DNA of 64,000 bases, taken from the NCBI RefSeq assembly GCF_001641335.1, contig NZ_LVEM01000003.1, positions 160,043 through 224,042 on the forward strand, read 5' to 3'. Under the pieces are notes generated by a model. That model worked only from the letters and a program-made list of their open reading frames with translations. It searched no databases and was not told the origin of the DNA. Position 1 is the stretch's first letter; every line of letters starts with the position of its first letter. The position numbers and the translations under genes are program-made. Origin of the DNA: Bradyrhizobium stylosanthis (GTDB lineage Bacteria; Pseudomonadota; Alphaproteobacteria; Rhizobiales; Xanthobacteraceae). This document shows positions 6,742 to 15,405 of this stretch, piece by piece.

Positions 6742-9243
6742 ATGTGGATGAATACATTGCTTCTGACGTTCGTGTTCTTCCTGATCCAGCTCGGCACTGG
6801 CCTGTCCATTGTGGCGCTGGCGCCACGCGAACTGATCTCGGCGAGCCGGCTGACAAAGGTCCAGTTCGTCGTACTGGGATATGCGATCGGCGCATCCGCC
6901 GTTGGCATTCTTCTCGGGCTGTTCTCCGCCCTGGTCGGCGACCTCCGGCTTCACCTCGCCATCATGATTTCGCTGTCCGCCTTCGGACTGGTATGGACCT
7001 GGCCGGTCTGGCGCCCGCGCACCGGCGACACCAGGCAGATCATGCTTTGGCTTCTGCTGGCGCTACCGTTGGCGCTGATGACGTGGTGGTGGACGTTCGG
7101 CGCCTTCTCCAGCTTCCCCTACTCGGATATCGGCGCCGACGTTCACTGGATGAAGACGGCGCAGGAATATGCCGATAGCGGCGTCGTCAATCCCTACGCC
7201 TCGCAGTCCTATGTCGATCTCCGCTCTGCTCTGGCAGGCGCATTGGCCGGCACCTGCAACCTCGATCTCCTGCATTTCGGGTGGACCTACCGCTACGTCT
7301 CGATCCTGTTCTTCCTTCTCGCTTTCTACGCCTTCGCGCAGGGCATCTATTCGGACCCGTCGCGGAAATGGATCGCATTTTTCTTCGCCGGGGCCGGCAA
7401 CGGCATCGGACTGCTGACCAATGGCAGCCTGGCGGTTGCCGGCAGCGTGGTCTTTCTCGGTGTCCTTCTCGGCAAGTCCAGACAAGACGAGAAGGAGGAT
7501 CTCCGGGCGGGCTCGATCGCGCTATTGATCCTCAGCGCGGTGACCTCGCTTTTCCTCGCCTTCATGCTCAACAACAATGCCCTGCTGCTTGCGCTCCTTG
7601 CGGTCGGGCTGTTGCTGCTCAGGCTTCAAGGCAAGGCCCACCGCCGCGGAAGCCTCCTTTTCATCGGTTGCGTGTGGCCCGCGACGCTGCTGCTGGCGCA
7701 CCGGGGGTCTTACCTGCACATCCCAGCCGTCCTTGGCGCCTGGCTTGGCTACCTGCTCATCCTGCACGAGATGTCGCGGCGGCCTGCACGAACCCTCAGC
7801 CTTCTCCGCGCCCTCTCCATCGTGCTGCCGTTGGCCCTCGGCGCAATCGTCGCCTCCGTCGTGGCGATGCGCCTCGGCTATCTGCCGACGGCCAACGCCA
7901 ACGCGATATTTTCCCACATCACCGGGCTGGTGCTTGGGCGAACGATTCAAAGCGGCGACGAGCTGTTCCTGGGCGCCGGCCCGGAGGTCGCCGTGATCGA
8001 GCTCGGCCGGGCCGTGGGCCCGCTGTTCGCCATCTGCATCGCGCTGGCCATGGCCTGGTGGTGGATCAATCGCGCGACCGCTTCCCCGGGCACGGCTTCC
8101 GATCCCACTCAAACCGCCCGCGTGTCGAAGCTGCTGTGGTCATGGACCATCGGCTGCGGCCTCGCCCTCGCCGCGCTTTCCGGCTTCCCGTTCCTGTACC
8201 GCACCACCATGATCGTCCTGTCCCTGCTGGCGATCACGGCGACCGAAGCCGTCTCTCAACTGCTCATCGACCCCTCTCCCGCGTCCTTGCGCCGGCGCGC
8301 GTCTGCGGCATTTACATTCACCCTGCTCGCCGCCGGCCTCGTGCTGGCGGTCTATACTTTCACCTGGCGGCCTGACCTGCCCTCCTCGCGGTACCAGGAT
8401 TTCCTCCGGCCGGCCGAACTCGCGGGACTGGTTCTCCTCGCGGCGCTGGTACCGCTGACGCTCATCCGGTCCAGGCGGGTTCATGTCTGCGCGCTTGCGG
8501 CCGTCTTCGGATTGGGCGTCATCCTCGACCGCGCCGGCCTCGCCAGCATGTCGAAGAGCTACAGCTATGGCGCTCTTCCCGCCGGGGCCACGGCCGTCAC
8601 CCACTACAATGCCAGCGATCTCGACGCCGCGCGCTGGCTGCACGACCACCTGAAAAAGGGCATCCTGCTGTCCGATCCTTACACGCTCGGCATGATTCAA
8701 GCTCTGACCGGCGCGCCGGCGGCCTACATGTTCTCGAATCTGGATACGGTGAACGAAGCTCTTGCCAAGCGGATGCGCACCGTCGTCTCCACGATTGTCG
8801 AGCCGGGCGACGGTGCCCTGCGGCTCGCCGAAGCCTGCACGACGATCCGGCCGCTGCTGCAGGACATCAATCAGGAAACGTATTTCCAGATGGGGAGGAG
8901 CGACGCGCTGAGTGGAATATTGCGGCCCGTCCGCACCACGAAAGCGCCCGAGACGGCCGCACCGCAGGCGACAGCCCCCGAGGTTTCGGATGCGACGGAG
9001 GACGCGGATCGAGACGTGGTGCAGAACTTCCTGGGCGCCGGCCAGGACACATGGCAGCTGGTTGCCGTGATCAATCCCCGCACGATCGAATGGATCAATC
9101 TCGGCGCGGGCGAGCGGCTTCCCTATTTTCCACCGACAACGCAGCTGGAGTCCGAATTCATCAAGTCGCTTCGCGCAGGGCCGTTCCAGGCGCTATATGC
9201 CAACAAGCAAACTGCGATCGTTCGCATTCCGTGCGAGCGATGA
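6742..9243 (+). CDS. Large polytopic membrane protein, possible GT-C-type glycosyltransferase
   Basis: An 833-residue protein I do not recognise as a named family. The first roughly 600 residues contain a dozen or more hydrophobic segments (for example LLLTFVFFLIQLGTG, IMLWLLLALPLALM, ALLILSAVTSLFLAFM). An acidic loop after the early helices reads SDIGADVHWMKTAQEY, reminiscent of the first extracytoplasmic loop of GT-C glycosyltransferases, where an acidic residue is catalytic. The last 200 or so residues are soluble and probably periplasmic. The start ATG at 6742 gives a plausible first helix; a second ATG lies two codons later. Its place between sugar-biosynthesis genes suggests a lipid-linked sugar transferase or polymerase, but that is inference. 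Confidence 0.6.
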   Translation: MWMNTLLLTFVFFLIQLGTGLSIVALAPRELISASRLTKVQFVVLGYAIGASAVGILLGLFSALVGDLRLHLAIMISLSAFGLVWTWPVWRPRTGDTRQIMLWLLLALPLALMTWWWTFGAFSSFPYSDIGADVHWMKTAQEYADSGVVNPYASQSYVDLRSALAGALAGTCNLDLLHFGWTYRYVSILFFLLAFYAFAQGIYSDPSRKWIAFFFAGAGNGIGLLTNGSLAVAGSVVFLGVLLGKSRQDEKEDLRAGSIALLILSAVTSLFLAFMLNNNALLLALLAVGLLLLRLQGKAHRRGSLLFIGCVWPATLLLAHRGSYLHIPAVLGAWLGYLLILHEMSRRPARTLSLLRALSIVLPLALGAIVASVVAMRLGYLPTANANAIFSHITGLVLGRTIQSGDELFLGAGPEVAVIELGRAVGPLFAICIALAMAWWWINRATASPGTASDPTQTARVSKLLWSWTIGCGLALAALSGFPFLYRTTMIVLSLLAITATEAVSQLLIDPSPASLRRRASAAFTFTLLAAGLVLAVYTFTWRPDLPSSRYQDFLRPAELAGLVLLAALVPLTLIRSRRVHVCALAAVFGLGVILDRAGLASMSKSYSYGALPAGATAVTHYNASDLDAARWLHDHLKKGILLSDPYTLGMIQALTGAPAAYMFSNLDTVNEALAKRMRTVVSTIVEPGDGALRLAEACTTIRPLLQDINQETYFQMGRSDALSGILRPVRTTKAPETAAPQATAPEVSDATEDADRDVVQNFLGAGQDTWQLVAVINPRTIEWINLGAGERLPYFPPTTQLESEFIKSLRAGPFQALYANKQTAIVRIPCER

Positions 9244-9300
9244 TTTTTGGCTTCGCCGCGACGGCGAATGCGCATCTGGCGCGGACACCGGCGGCGCGGT

Positions 9301-10569
9301 ATGGACATTGAGAATGACGTCCAATTTTCACCCACAGCTCGATCGATGCCGCAAAACACCTCTTCCATGCTGAGACAGGCCGTCATCCTCGTCGGCGGGC
9401 TTGGCACAAGGCTCGGCGAGCGCACCAGGCTGGTTCCGAAGCCGATGCTCGAGGTCGGCGGGCGGCCGTTTCTCGACACGCTGATCGATGAGCTCGCGCG
9501 CTACGGCGTGTTCGACGAAATCGTCCTGCTTGCGGGCCACAAGGCGGAGATCGTCGAGACGCATTACGCCACGGCCGCCAGGGGACAGACGCGCATCATC
9601 GTGTCGCGCGAGACCGAGCCGCTCGGCACCGGCGGTGCGCTCGTGCATGCGCGCGAGCTGCTGCACGACCGCTTCCTGCTGCTCAACGGCGACTCGCTGT
9701 TCGATTTCAACCTGCTCGACCTGATCGCGCGCGCGCAGGGCGGGCGCGTCCACATGGCGCTGCGCGACGGTGTCGTCGGCGACCGCTACGGGCGTGTCGC
9801 GCTGGACGGCGAATTCGTGCGGGATTTCATCGCGCCGGGCGCGGGCGCCACGGGACCGGTCAATGCCGGCATCTATGTCGTCGAAAAATCCGTTCTCGGA
9901 GACATCGCGAAGCTTCCCGCCTCGCTCGAGCAGGACGTGTTTCCCGGCCTTGCCTCACGCGGCGAGCTGCGCGGCACGGCCTATCGTGGCTATTTCATCG
10001 ACATCGGCATCCCCGACGACTTCGCGCGCGCCGATCGCGAGCTGCGCGAGCAGCTGCGGCGTCCCGCCGTGTTCTTCGACCGCGACGGCGTGCTCAACCA
10101 CGATTCCGGCTACACGTTCGAGACCCACAAGCTGGAATGGATCGAGGGCGCGCGCGAGGCGGTGAAGGCGGTCAACGACGCCGGCTATTTCGCCTTCGTT
10201 ATCACCAACCAATCCGGCGTCGCGCGCGGCTATTACGAGGAGCATCACGTCGTCACCCTGCACCGCTGGATGGCGGACCAGATGGCAGAGGTCGGCGCGC
10301 ATATCGACGCCTTCGAATATTGCCCCGATCATCCCGACGGAACCGTCGCGCGCTACTCCCGCGTCAGCGACCGCCGCAAGCCGGCGCCGGGCATGATCAC
10401 CGACCTCGCGCGGCGCTTTCCGGTCGACATGACGCGCAGCATGGTGATCGGCGACAAGGACAGCGATATCGCGGCCGCGCGGGCGGCCGGCCTGCCCGGC
10501 CATTTGTTCGAGGGCGGCAATCTCGAGGCATTCGTGCGAGGGCGCCTGAACCCGGCCGGCAAGGCTTAG
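9301..10569 (+). CDS. Bifunctional heptose-1-phosphate nucleotidyltransferase / heptose 1,7-bisphosphate phosphatase (HddC-GmhB fusion)
   Basis: A 422-residue fusion. Residues about 23-245 are a nucleotidyltransferase (VILVGGLGTRLGERTR, PKPMLEVGG, LLNGDSLF, FIDIGIPDDF). Residues about 253-422 are a histidinol-phosphatase-type HAD domain (FFDRDGVLNHDSGY with nucleophile and acid Asp, TNQSGVARG, RRKPAPGMI, VIGDKDSDIAAARAAG). GmhB removes the C7 phosphate of heptose 1,7-bisphosphate and HddC adds GMP to heptose 1-phosphate, so with the kinase at base 1 this would complete GDP-D-glycero-D-manno-heptose synthesis. The HAD zinc loop keeps CPDHPDG, but the expected CxC before RKP is SDR. The start is uncertain: 9301, 9346 and 9367 are all ATG in frame and none has a strong ribosome site. 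Confidence 0.8.
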   Translation: MDIENDVQFSPTARSMPQNTSSMLRQAVILVGGLGTRLGERTRLVPKPMLEVGGRPFLDTLIDELARYGVFDEIVLLAGHKAEIVETHYATAARGQTRIIVSRETEPLGTGGALVHARELLHDRFLLLNGDSLFDFNLLDLIARAQGGRVHMALRDGVVGDRYGRVALDGEFVRDFIAPGAGATGPVNAGIYVVEKSVLGDIAKLPASLEQDVFPGLASRGELRGTAYRGYFIDIGIPDDFARADRELREQLRRPAVFFDRDGVLNHDSGYTFETHKLEWIEGAREAVKAVNDAGYFAFVITNQSGVARGYYEEHHVVTLHRWMADQMAEVGAHIDAFEYCPDHPDGTVARYSRVSDRRKPAPGMITDLARRFPVDMTRSMVIGDKDSDIAAARAAGLPGHLFEGGNLEAFVRGRLNPAGKA

Positions 10570-10629
10570 GCGGCCTTGCAAAAAACTGCTGCATCCCCGG
10601 GCATTTGGCGGCTATCGGGCGCTGCTCTG

Positions 10630-10657
10630 TTGCGCGCAACCGCCAGTGTGCTATAGC
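10630..10657 (+). promoter_or_regulatory. Possible promoter for the legB operon
   Basis: TTGCGC at 10630-10635 and TATAGC at 10652-10657 are 16 bases apart, in the 134-base gap before legB. The -35 match is weak and the -10 match moderate. It is placed about 47 bases upstream of the legB start. Confidence 0.3.
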
Positions 10658-10703
10658 GCCATCTTGTTGCGAATACTGGCTTAATCGCCTTCTGAGGTCC
10701 GGC

Positions 10704-11723
10704 ATGGCAGATCTGAGGGACGCCCGCGTCCTCGTTACCGGCAGCGACGGCTTCATCGGTTCGCATGTCGTCGAGGAGCTGGTGAAAGCCGGGGCCCGCG
10801 TCAAGGCGGTCGTCTACTACAACTCCTTCAATTCCTGGGGCTGGCTGGACACGGTTCCCGCCGACATCATGAAGAGCGTCGAGGTGGTCGCCGGCGACAT
10901 CCGCGATCCGCATTTCATGATCGCGGCCGCCAACGGTTGCACCGACGTGCTGCACCTGGCCGCGCTGATCGCGATCCCCTTCTCCTATGTCGCGCCCGAT
11001 TCCTATGTCGAGACCAATGTGCGCGGCACCGTCAACGTGCTGCAGGCGGCGCGCATGGCCGGCGTGCGGCGCTTCGTGCAGACCTCGACCAGCGAGGTCT
11101 ACGGCACGGCGCAGACCGTGCCGATCAAGGAGAACCATCCGCTGGTCGGCCAGTCGCCCTACTCGGCCTCGAAAATCGCCTCCGACCAGATGGCGCTGTC
11201 GTTCCAGGCCTCGTTCGACATGCCGGTCGTCGTCATCCGGCCGTTCAACACCTATGGTCCCAGGCAATCGGCGCGCGCAGTGATCCCGACCATCATCAGC
11301 CAGATCGCGACCGGCAAGCGCCGCATCCGTCTCGGCGCGATCAGCCCGACGCGCGACTTCTCCTTCGTCACCGACACCGCGCGCGGCCTGATCGCAGGCC
11401 TCACCGCGCCGGCCGAGCAGTGCGTCGGCCAGACCATCAATCTCGGCAGCGGCTTCGAGATCTCGGTCGGTGCGACCGTCGAGATGATCGCCGACGTGAT
11501 GGGCGTGAAGATCGAGATCGAGACCGACGAAGCGCGCCTGCGTCCGGCCAACAGCGAGGTCGAGCGGCTCTGGGCCGACAATTCCAAGGCGCGCCAGCAA
11601 CTCGGCTGGAGCCCGGAATTCGGCGGGATCGACGGCATGCGCCAGGGCATCGTGAAGACGGTGAACTGGTTCACCAATCCCGCCAATCTCAGCCGCTACA
11701 AGGCGGATGTCTACAATGTCTGA
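10704..11723 (+). CDS. legB: LegB-type NDP-N-acetylglucosamine 4,6-dehydratase
   Basis: A 339-residue extended SDR with VLVTGSDGFIGSHVVEEL at the N-terminus, TSTSEVYGTAQ, YSASKIASDQ carrying the Tyr-Lys pair, RPFNTYGPRQSARAVIP and RLWADNSKA. The YYNSFNSWGWLDT stretch is a hallmark I recall from LegB proteins. LegB makes the 4-keto-6-deoxy intermediate from GDP-N-acetylglucosamine, the first committed step to legionaminic acid. The downstream order legC-legG-legI-ptmE strongly supports this role. The ATG at 10704 is the natural start. The end overlaps legC by 17 bases. A role on UDP- rather than GDP-sugar cannot be excluded from sequence alone. Confidence 0.88.
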   Translation: MADLRDARVLVTGSDGFIGSHVVEELVKAGARVKAVVYYNSFNSWGWLDTVPADIMKSVEVVAGDIRDPHFMIAAANGCTDVLHLAALIAIPFSYVAPDSYVETNVRGTVNVLQAARMAGVRRFVQTSTSEVYGTAQTVPIKENHPLVGQSPYSASKIASDQMALSFQASFDMPVVVIRPFNTYGPRQSARAVIPTIISQIATGKRRIRLGAISPTRDFSFVTDTARGLIAGLTAPAEQCVGQTINLGSGFEISVGATVEMIADVMGVKIEIETDEARLRPANSEVERLWADNSKARQQLGWSPEFGGIDGMRQGIVKTVNWFTNPANLSRYKADVYNV

Positions 11724-12942
11724 GGCAAGCGTGGGAACGGCCGCAACCAGATCCGACAGCTCCGCACGCCCGTTCGATCCGAAGGCCGTGGTCGATGCGG
11801 TCCGGCGCGCCGCGGGCACGCCCAACGGCATCCTCGGCCTGCACGAGCCGGTGTTTGCGGGCAACGAGGTCTCCTATCTCGAAGAGTGCATCAAGAGCAC
11901 CTTTGTCTCCTCGGTCGGCCCGTTCGTCGACCGCTTCGAGCGCATGCTGGAAGAGGTGACGGGCGCGAGGCGCGCGGTCGCCGTGGTCAACGGCACCGCG
12001 GCGCTGCATGCCTGCTTCCGCCTCGCCGGCGTCGAGCCGGGCGACGAGGTGATGTCTCCGGCTCTGACCTTCATCGCGACCACCAACGCGATCGCCTATT
12101 GCGGGGCGGTGCCGCATTTCATCGACAGCTCGCTCACGACGCTCGGCATGGACCCGCGCGCGCTCGCCACGCGGCTCGAGGCGATTGCCGAGCGGACGCC
12201 CAGGGGCGCCATCAATCGCGAGACCGGACGCCGCATCGCCGCGATCTCGCCGATGCACACGTTCGGCCATCCCGTCGCGCTCGACGAGATCGCCGCGATC
12301 GCAAGCCACTGGAACATCGCGCTGGTGGAGGATGCCGCGGAATCGCTGGGCTCGACCTACAAGGGCCACGCCGTCGGATCGCAGGCGCGGCTCGCGGCGC
12401 TGAGCTTCAACGGCAACAAGATCGTCACCACCGGCGGCGGCGGCGCCATCCTCACCAACGACGAGGAGCTGGGACGGCGCGCCAAGCATCTCACCACCAC
12501 CGCGAAGCTGCCGCACAAATGGGCCTTCGTCCATGACGAGATCGGCTTCAACTATCGCCTGCCCAACCTGAACGCCGCGCTCGGCTGCGCCCAGCTCGAA
12601 CAGCTCGACGGCTTCCTGGCGAGCAAGCGCCGGCTCGCTGCGGCCTATGAGCGCGTCTTTGCGGATGTGCCCGGCGTGCGCTTCTCGCGCGAGCCCGAGG
12701 GCACCACGAGCAATTACTGGCTGAACGCGATCCTGATCGACGAGGCCTATGCCGACCGGCGCGACGACGTGCTCACGGTGCTGAACGAAGCCGGCTTCGG
12801 CGCGCGCCCGGCCTGGACCCTGATGCACCGCCTGCCGATGTTCGCGCAGAGCCCGCGCGGCGATCTCGCCGCCGCCGAATCCATCGAGCGCCGCCTGATC
12901 AACCTGCCGAGCAGCGCGAGCATCAGGGCCCGCGATGAATAG
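11707..12942 (+). CDS. legC: LegC-type PLP-dependent sugar aminotransferase
   Basis: A DegT/DnrJ/EryC1-family aminotransferase of about 411 residues. PLP contacts include NGTAAL, VEDAAESLGS (Asp about 209) and the Schiff-base Lys about 238 in LSFNGNKIVTTGGGG. The C-terminal half has GFNYRLPNLNAALG. It would aminate C4 of the 4-keto product of LegB using glutamate. The start is ATG 11707 or ATG 11716, both inside the legB end, with AAGG at 11700. The product's N4 is normally acetylated by LegH, but no such gene follows; legG comes directly after with an 8-base overlap. Confidence 0.87.
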   Translation: MSTMSEASVGTAATRSDSSARPFDPKAVVDAVRRAAGTPNGILGLHEPVFAGNEVSYLEECIKSTFVSSVGPFVDRFERMLEEVTGARRAVAVVNGTAALHACFRLAGVEPGDEVMSPALTFIATTNAIAYCGAVPHFIDSSLTTLGMDPRALATRLEAIAERTPRGAINRETGRRIAAISPMHTFGHPVALDEIAAIASHWNIALVEDAAESLGSTYKGHAVGSQARLAALSFNGNKIVTTGGGGAILTNDEELGRRAKHLTTTAKLPHKWAFVHDEIGFNYRLPNLNAALGCAQLEQLDGFLASKRRLAAAYERVFADVPGVRFSREPEGTTSNYWLNAILIDEAYADRRDDVLTVLNEAGFGARPAWTLMHRLPMFAQSPRGDLAAAESIERRLINLPSSASIRARDE

Positions 12943-14113
12943 CGGCACGCGAAAGATCTGCTTCGTCACCGGCAGCCGGGCCGACTTCGGACTGCTGATC
13001 TGGCCGATGCGCGCGATCCGCGAGACCTCAGGCCTGACACTGCAGCTCATCGCCACCGGCATGCATCTCGCGCCGGAGTTCGGCTACACCTTCAATGCGA
13101 TCCGCGACGAGGGCTTCGAGGTTGACGAGCGCGTCGAGACGCTGCTCGCCAGCGACACCGGCGCGGGCGTCGCGAAATCGGTCGGCCTCGGCGTGATCGG
13201 ATTTGCCGACGCCTTCGCACGGCTGCAACCCGATCTCGTTGTGCTGCTCGGTGACCGCTTCGAGATGTTCGCGGCCGCGCAGGCCGCGATGTTCATGCGG
13301 CTGCCGATGGCACATCTGTTCGGCGGCGACGTCACCGAAGGCGCGGTCGACGAGTCCATCCGCCACGCCATTACCAAGATGTCGCACCTGCATTTTGCCA
13401 GCAACGCGGGATCGGCGCGGCGGCTGAGCCAGCTCGGCGAGGACCCATCCCGCATCCACACCATCGGTTCGGTCGGCATCGACGCGATCAAGCATCTCGA
13501 CCTGCTGGACCGCGACAGTATCGGCCGCGCGGTCGGCCTGCCGCTGGGCGAGCACAATGCGCTCGTGACGTTCCATCCGGTGACGGTCGAGGCCGGCCGC
13601 TCGATCGCCGAGCTGGACGAGCTGTTCGCGGCGCTGTCGGCGCTCGATCCCGAATTCCGCCTCGTCTTCACGCTCGCCAATGCCGATGCCGAGGGGCGCG
13701 CGCTGAACGAGCGCACCAAGGCCTTCGCGGCGGGCCGGCCGAACACGATCGCGGTCGCCTCGCTCGGTCAGCTCCGTTATCTCAGCCTGATGAGCCAGGT
13801 GGACCTCGTGATCGGCAATTCGTCGAGCGGCATCCTTGAAGCGCCTTCATTCGGCGTTCCCACGGTCGACGTTGGCGACCGCCAGAAGGGGCGCGAGCGC
13901 GCGGCTTCGGTGTTTCACGCTGCCTCCGAGCGCGGCGCGATCGGCGCCGCGATCGCACAGGCGCTCCGGCGCGGCCGCCAGGCCACCGTCAATCCGTATG
14001 GCGACGGCGAATCCAGCCGGCGATTTGCCGACATCGTTGCCGGCATCCCGGATTTCAGGCAGCTCCTGACGAAGGGCTTCTACGAACCTCCCGCAAGCGG
14101 AGCGCGGCCATGA
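12935..14113 (+). CDS. legG: LegG/NeuC-type NDP-sugar hydrolysing 2-epimerase
   Basis: A 392-residue GT-B-fold epimerase of the NeuC class. Family signatures are TGSRADFGLL at the N-terminus, LLGDRFEMFAAA, HLFGGDVTEGAVDESIRHA, VTFHPVT, GNSSSGILEAPSFGVPTV and VGDRQKGRER. The enzyme removes the nucleotide and inverts C2, releasing the manno-configured free sugar for the synthase. Acting after LegC, the product would be a 2,4-diamino-2,4,6-trideoxymannose derivative. It starts inside the legC end and ends with an ATGA overlap into legI, consistent with one transcript. Confidence 0.88.
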   Translation: MNSGTRKICFVTGSRADFGLLIWPMRAIRETSGLTLQLIATGMHLAPEFGYTFNAIRDEGFEVDERVETLLASDTGAGVAKSVGLGVIGFADAFARLQPDLVVLLGDRFEMFAAAQAAMFMRLPMAHLFGGDVTEGAVDESIRHAITKMSHLHFASNAGSARRLSQLGEDPSRIHTIGSVGIDAIKHLDLLDRDSIGRAVGLPLGEHNALVTFHPVTVEAGRSIAELDELFAALSALDPEFRLVFTLANADAEGRALNERTKAFAAGRPNTIAVASLGQLRYLSLMSQVDLVIGNSSSGILEAPSFGVPTVDVGDRQKGRERAASVFHAASERGAIGAAIAQALRRGRQATVNPYGDGESSRRFADIVAGIPDFRQLLTKGFYEPPASGARP

Positions 14114-15177
14114 CGCACACGCTGATCATCGCGGAGGCCGGCGTCAATCACGACGGCAGCCTGGAGAAGGCGCTGGCGCTGCTCGATGCGGCCGCCGATG
14201 CCGGCGCCGACATCGTCAAGTTCCAGACGTTTGACGCCAAGGCGGTCGCGGGTAGCGCGGCGAAGAAGGCCGCCTATCAGCAGCGGACGACGGACGTCGC
14301 CGAGACCCAGCTTGCCATGCTGCAACGGCTGGAACTGCCGCAGGCTGCGCATCACACGCTGATCGCGCGCGCGGCCGAACGCGGCATTGAATTCCTCTCG
14401 ACGCCGTTCGACGACGCCTCGCTCGGCTTCCTGCTGTCGCTGAAGCTGCCGCGCATCAAGATCGGATCGGGCGATCTCACCAATGCACCATTGCTGCACG
14501 CGGCGGCAAAGGCCGGAGCGACACTGATCCTGTCGACGGGCATGGCGACCCTCAGCGAGGTCGAGGAATCGCTCGGCGTGTTGGCCCATGGCTATGCCCA
14601 GCGCAACGATCCTGCCGGTGTAGCCTCGTTCCGCGCGGCATGGCGCGAACCGGCGGCGCGCGCCGCACTGACGCGGCACGTCAGCCTGCTGCATTGCACG
14701 ACCGAATATCCCTGCCCCATCGCGGACGTGAACCTCGCCGCGATGGCGACGATGCGATCGGCGTTCCAGCTTCCGGTCGGCTATTCCGATCATACCGACG
14801 GGTTCGAGGTTTCGGTCGCCGCGGTCGCGCTCGGCGCAACCATCATCGAGAAGCACCTGACGCTCGATCGCAAGGCGCAGGGTCCCGACCATGCCGCCTC
14901 GCTGGAGCCGGATGATTTCAAACGGATGGTGAGCGCCATTCGCAATGTCGAGTCCGCGCTCGGCGACGGCGTCAAGACGCCGCGAGGGTCCGAGGTCAGG
15001 AACGTGCCGGTGGCGCGCAAGAGCATCGTGGCGGCACGCGCGCTGAAGGCCGGCGAGATCATCGGCCCAGCCGACATCACCACAAAGCGGCCGGGTACGG
15101 GGCGGTCGCCGATCGACTATTGGTCCCTGATCGGAACCGCGGCACCGCGGGCGCTCGAGCCTGACGACCCGGTTTGA
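14110..15177 (+). CDS. legI: LegI/NeuB-type nonulosonate (legionaminate) synthase
   Basis: A 355-residue synthase of normal NeuB length. The barrel has AEAGVNHDGSLEKA, DIVKFQTFD, FLSTPFDDAS, KIGSGDLTNAPLL, STGMATLSEVEESL, LLHCTTEYPCP, VGYSDHTDGFEVS and GPDHAASLEPDDF. A C-terminal SAF domain begins near KSIVAARALKAGEII. It condenses phosphoenolpyruvate with the LegG product to form the nine-carbon acid. The EAGVNH N-terminus is more conventional than the EIGNNH of the fusion at 590, so the two synthases probably take different substrates. It overlaps legG by four bases and is followed by a 228-base gap that carries a promoter-like element. Confidence 0.88.
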   Translation: MTHTLIIAEAGVNHDGSLEKALALLDAAADAGADIVKFQTFDAKAVAGSAAKKAAYQQRTTDVAETQLAMLQRLELPQAAHHTLIARAAERGIEFLSTPFDDASLGFLLSLKLPRIKIGSGDLTNAPLLHAAAKAGATLILSTGMATLSEVEESLGVLAHGYAQRNDPAGVASFRAAWREPAARAALTRHVSLLHCTTEYPCPIADVNLAAMATMRSAFQLPVGYSDHTDGFEVSVAAVALGATIIEKHLTLDRKAQGPDHAASLEPDDFKRMVSAIRNVESALGDGVKTPRGSEVRNVPVARKSIVAARALKAGEIIGPADITTKRPGTGRSPIDYWSLIGTAAPRALEPDDPV

Positions 15178-15321
15178 CCGGCCCATCGCCATCGGGCAAA
15201 CCGACGACGATTCTCCTGCGCACGCACTGATTTTGGCGACCGGGCCACGGCCCTTCAAAGCGCCGGACGGGGCGCGAAAACGCGAGAATTAACAAGGACA
15301 ACGCGGGGCCCCCTGGCGGGG

Positions 15322-15352
15322 TTGACGCCGCCTCTCGCAGCCGCGATATAGC
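15322..15352 (+). promoter_or_regulatory. Probable sigma70-type promoter upstream of ptmE
   Basis: TTGACG at 15322-15327 matches the -35 box at five of six bases. GATATA at 15345 (17-base spacer) or TATAGC at 15347 (19-base spacer) could act as the -10. It lies about 55 bases before the ptmE start, in the only sizeable gap of the legionaminate block. Confidence 0.42.
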
Positions 15353-15405
15353 AGGCTCAGCGGTGGGCAGCTCCCCGATATCTGGCGTATACGAGGCAGA
15401 TTGCC

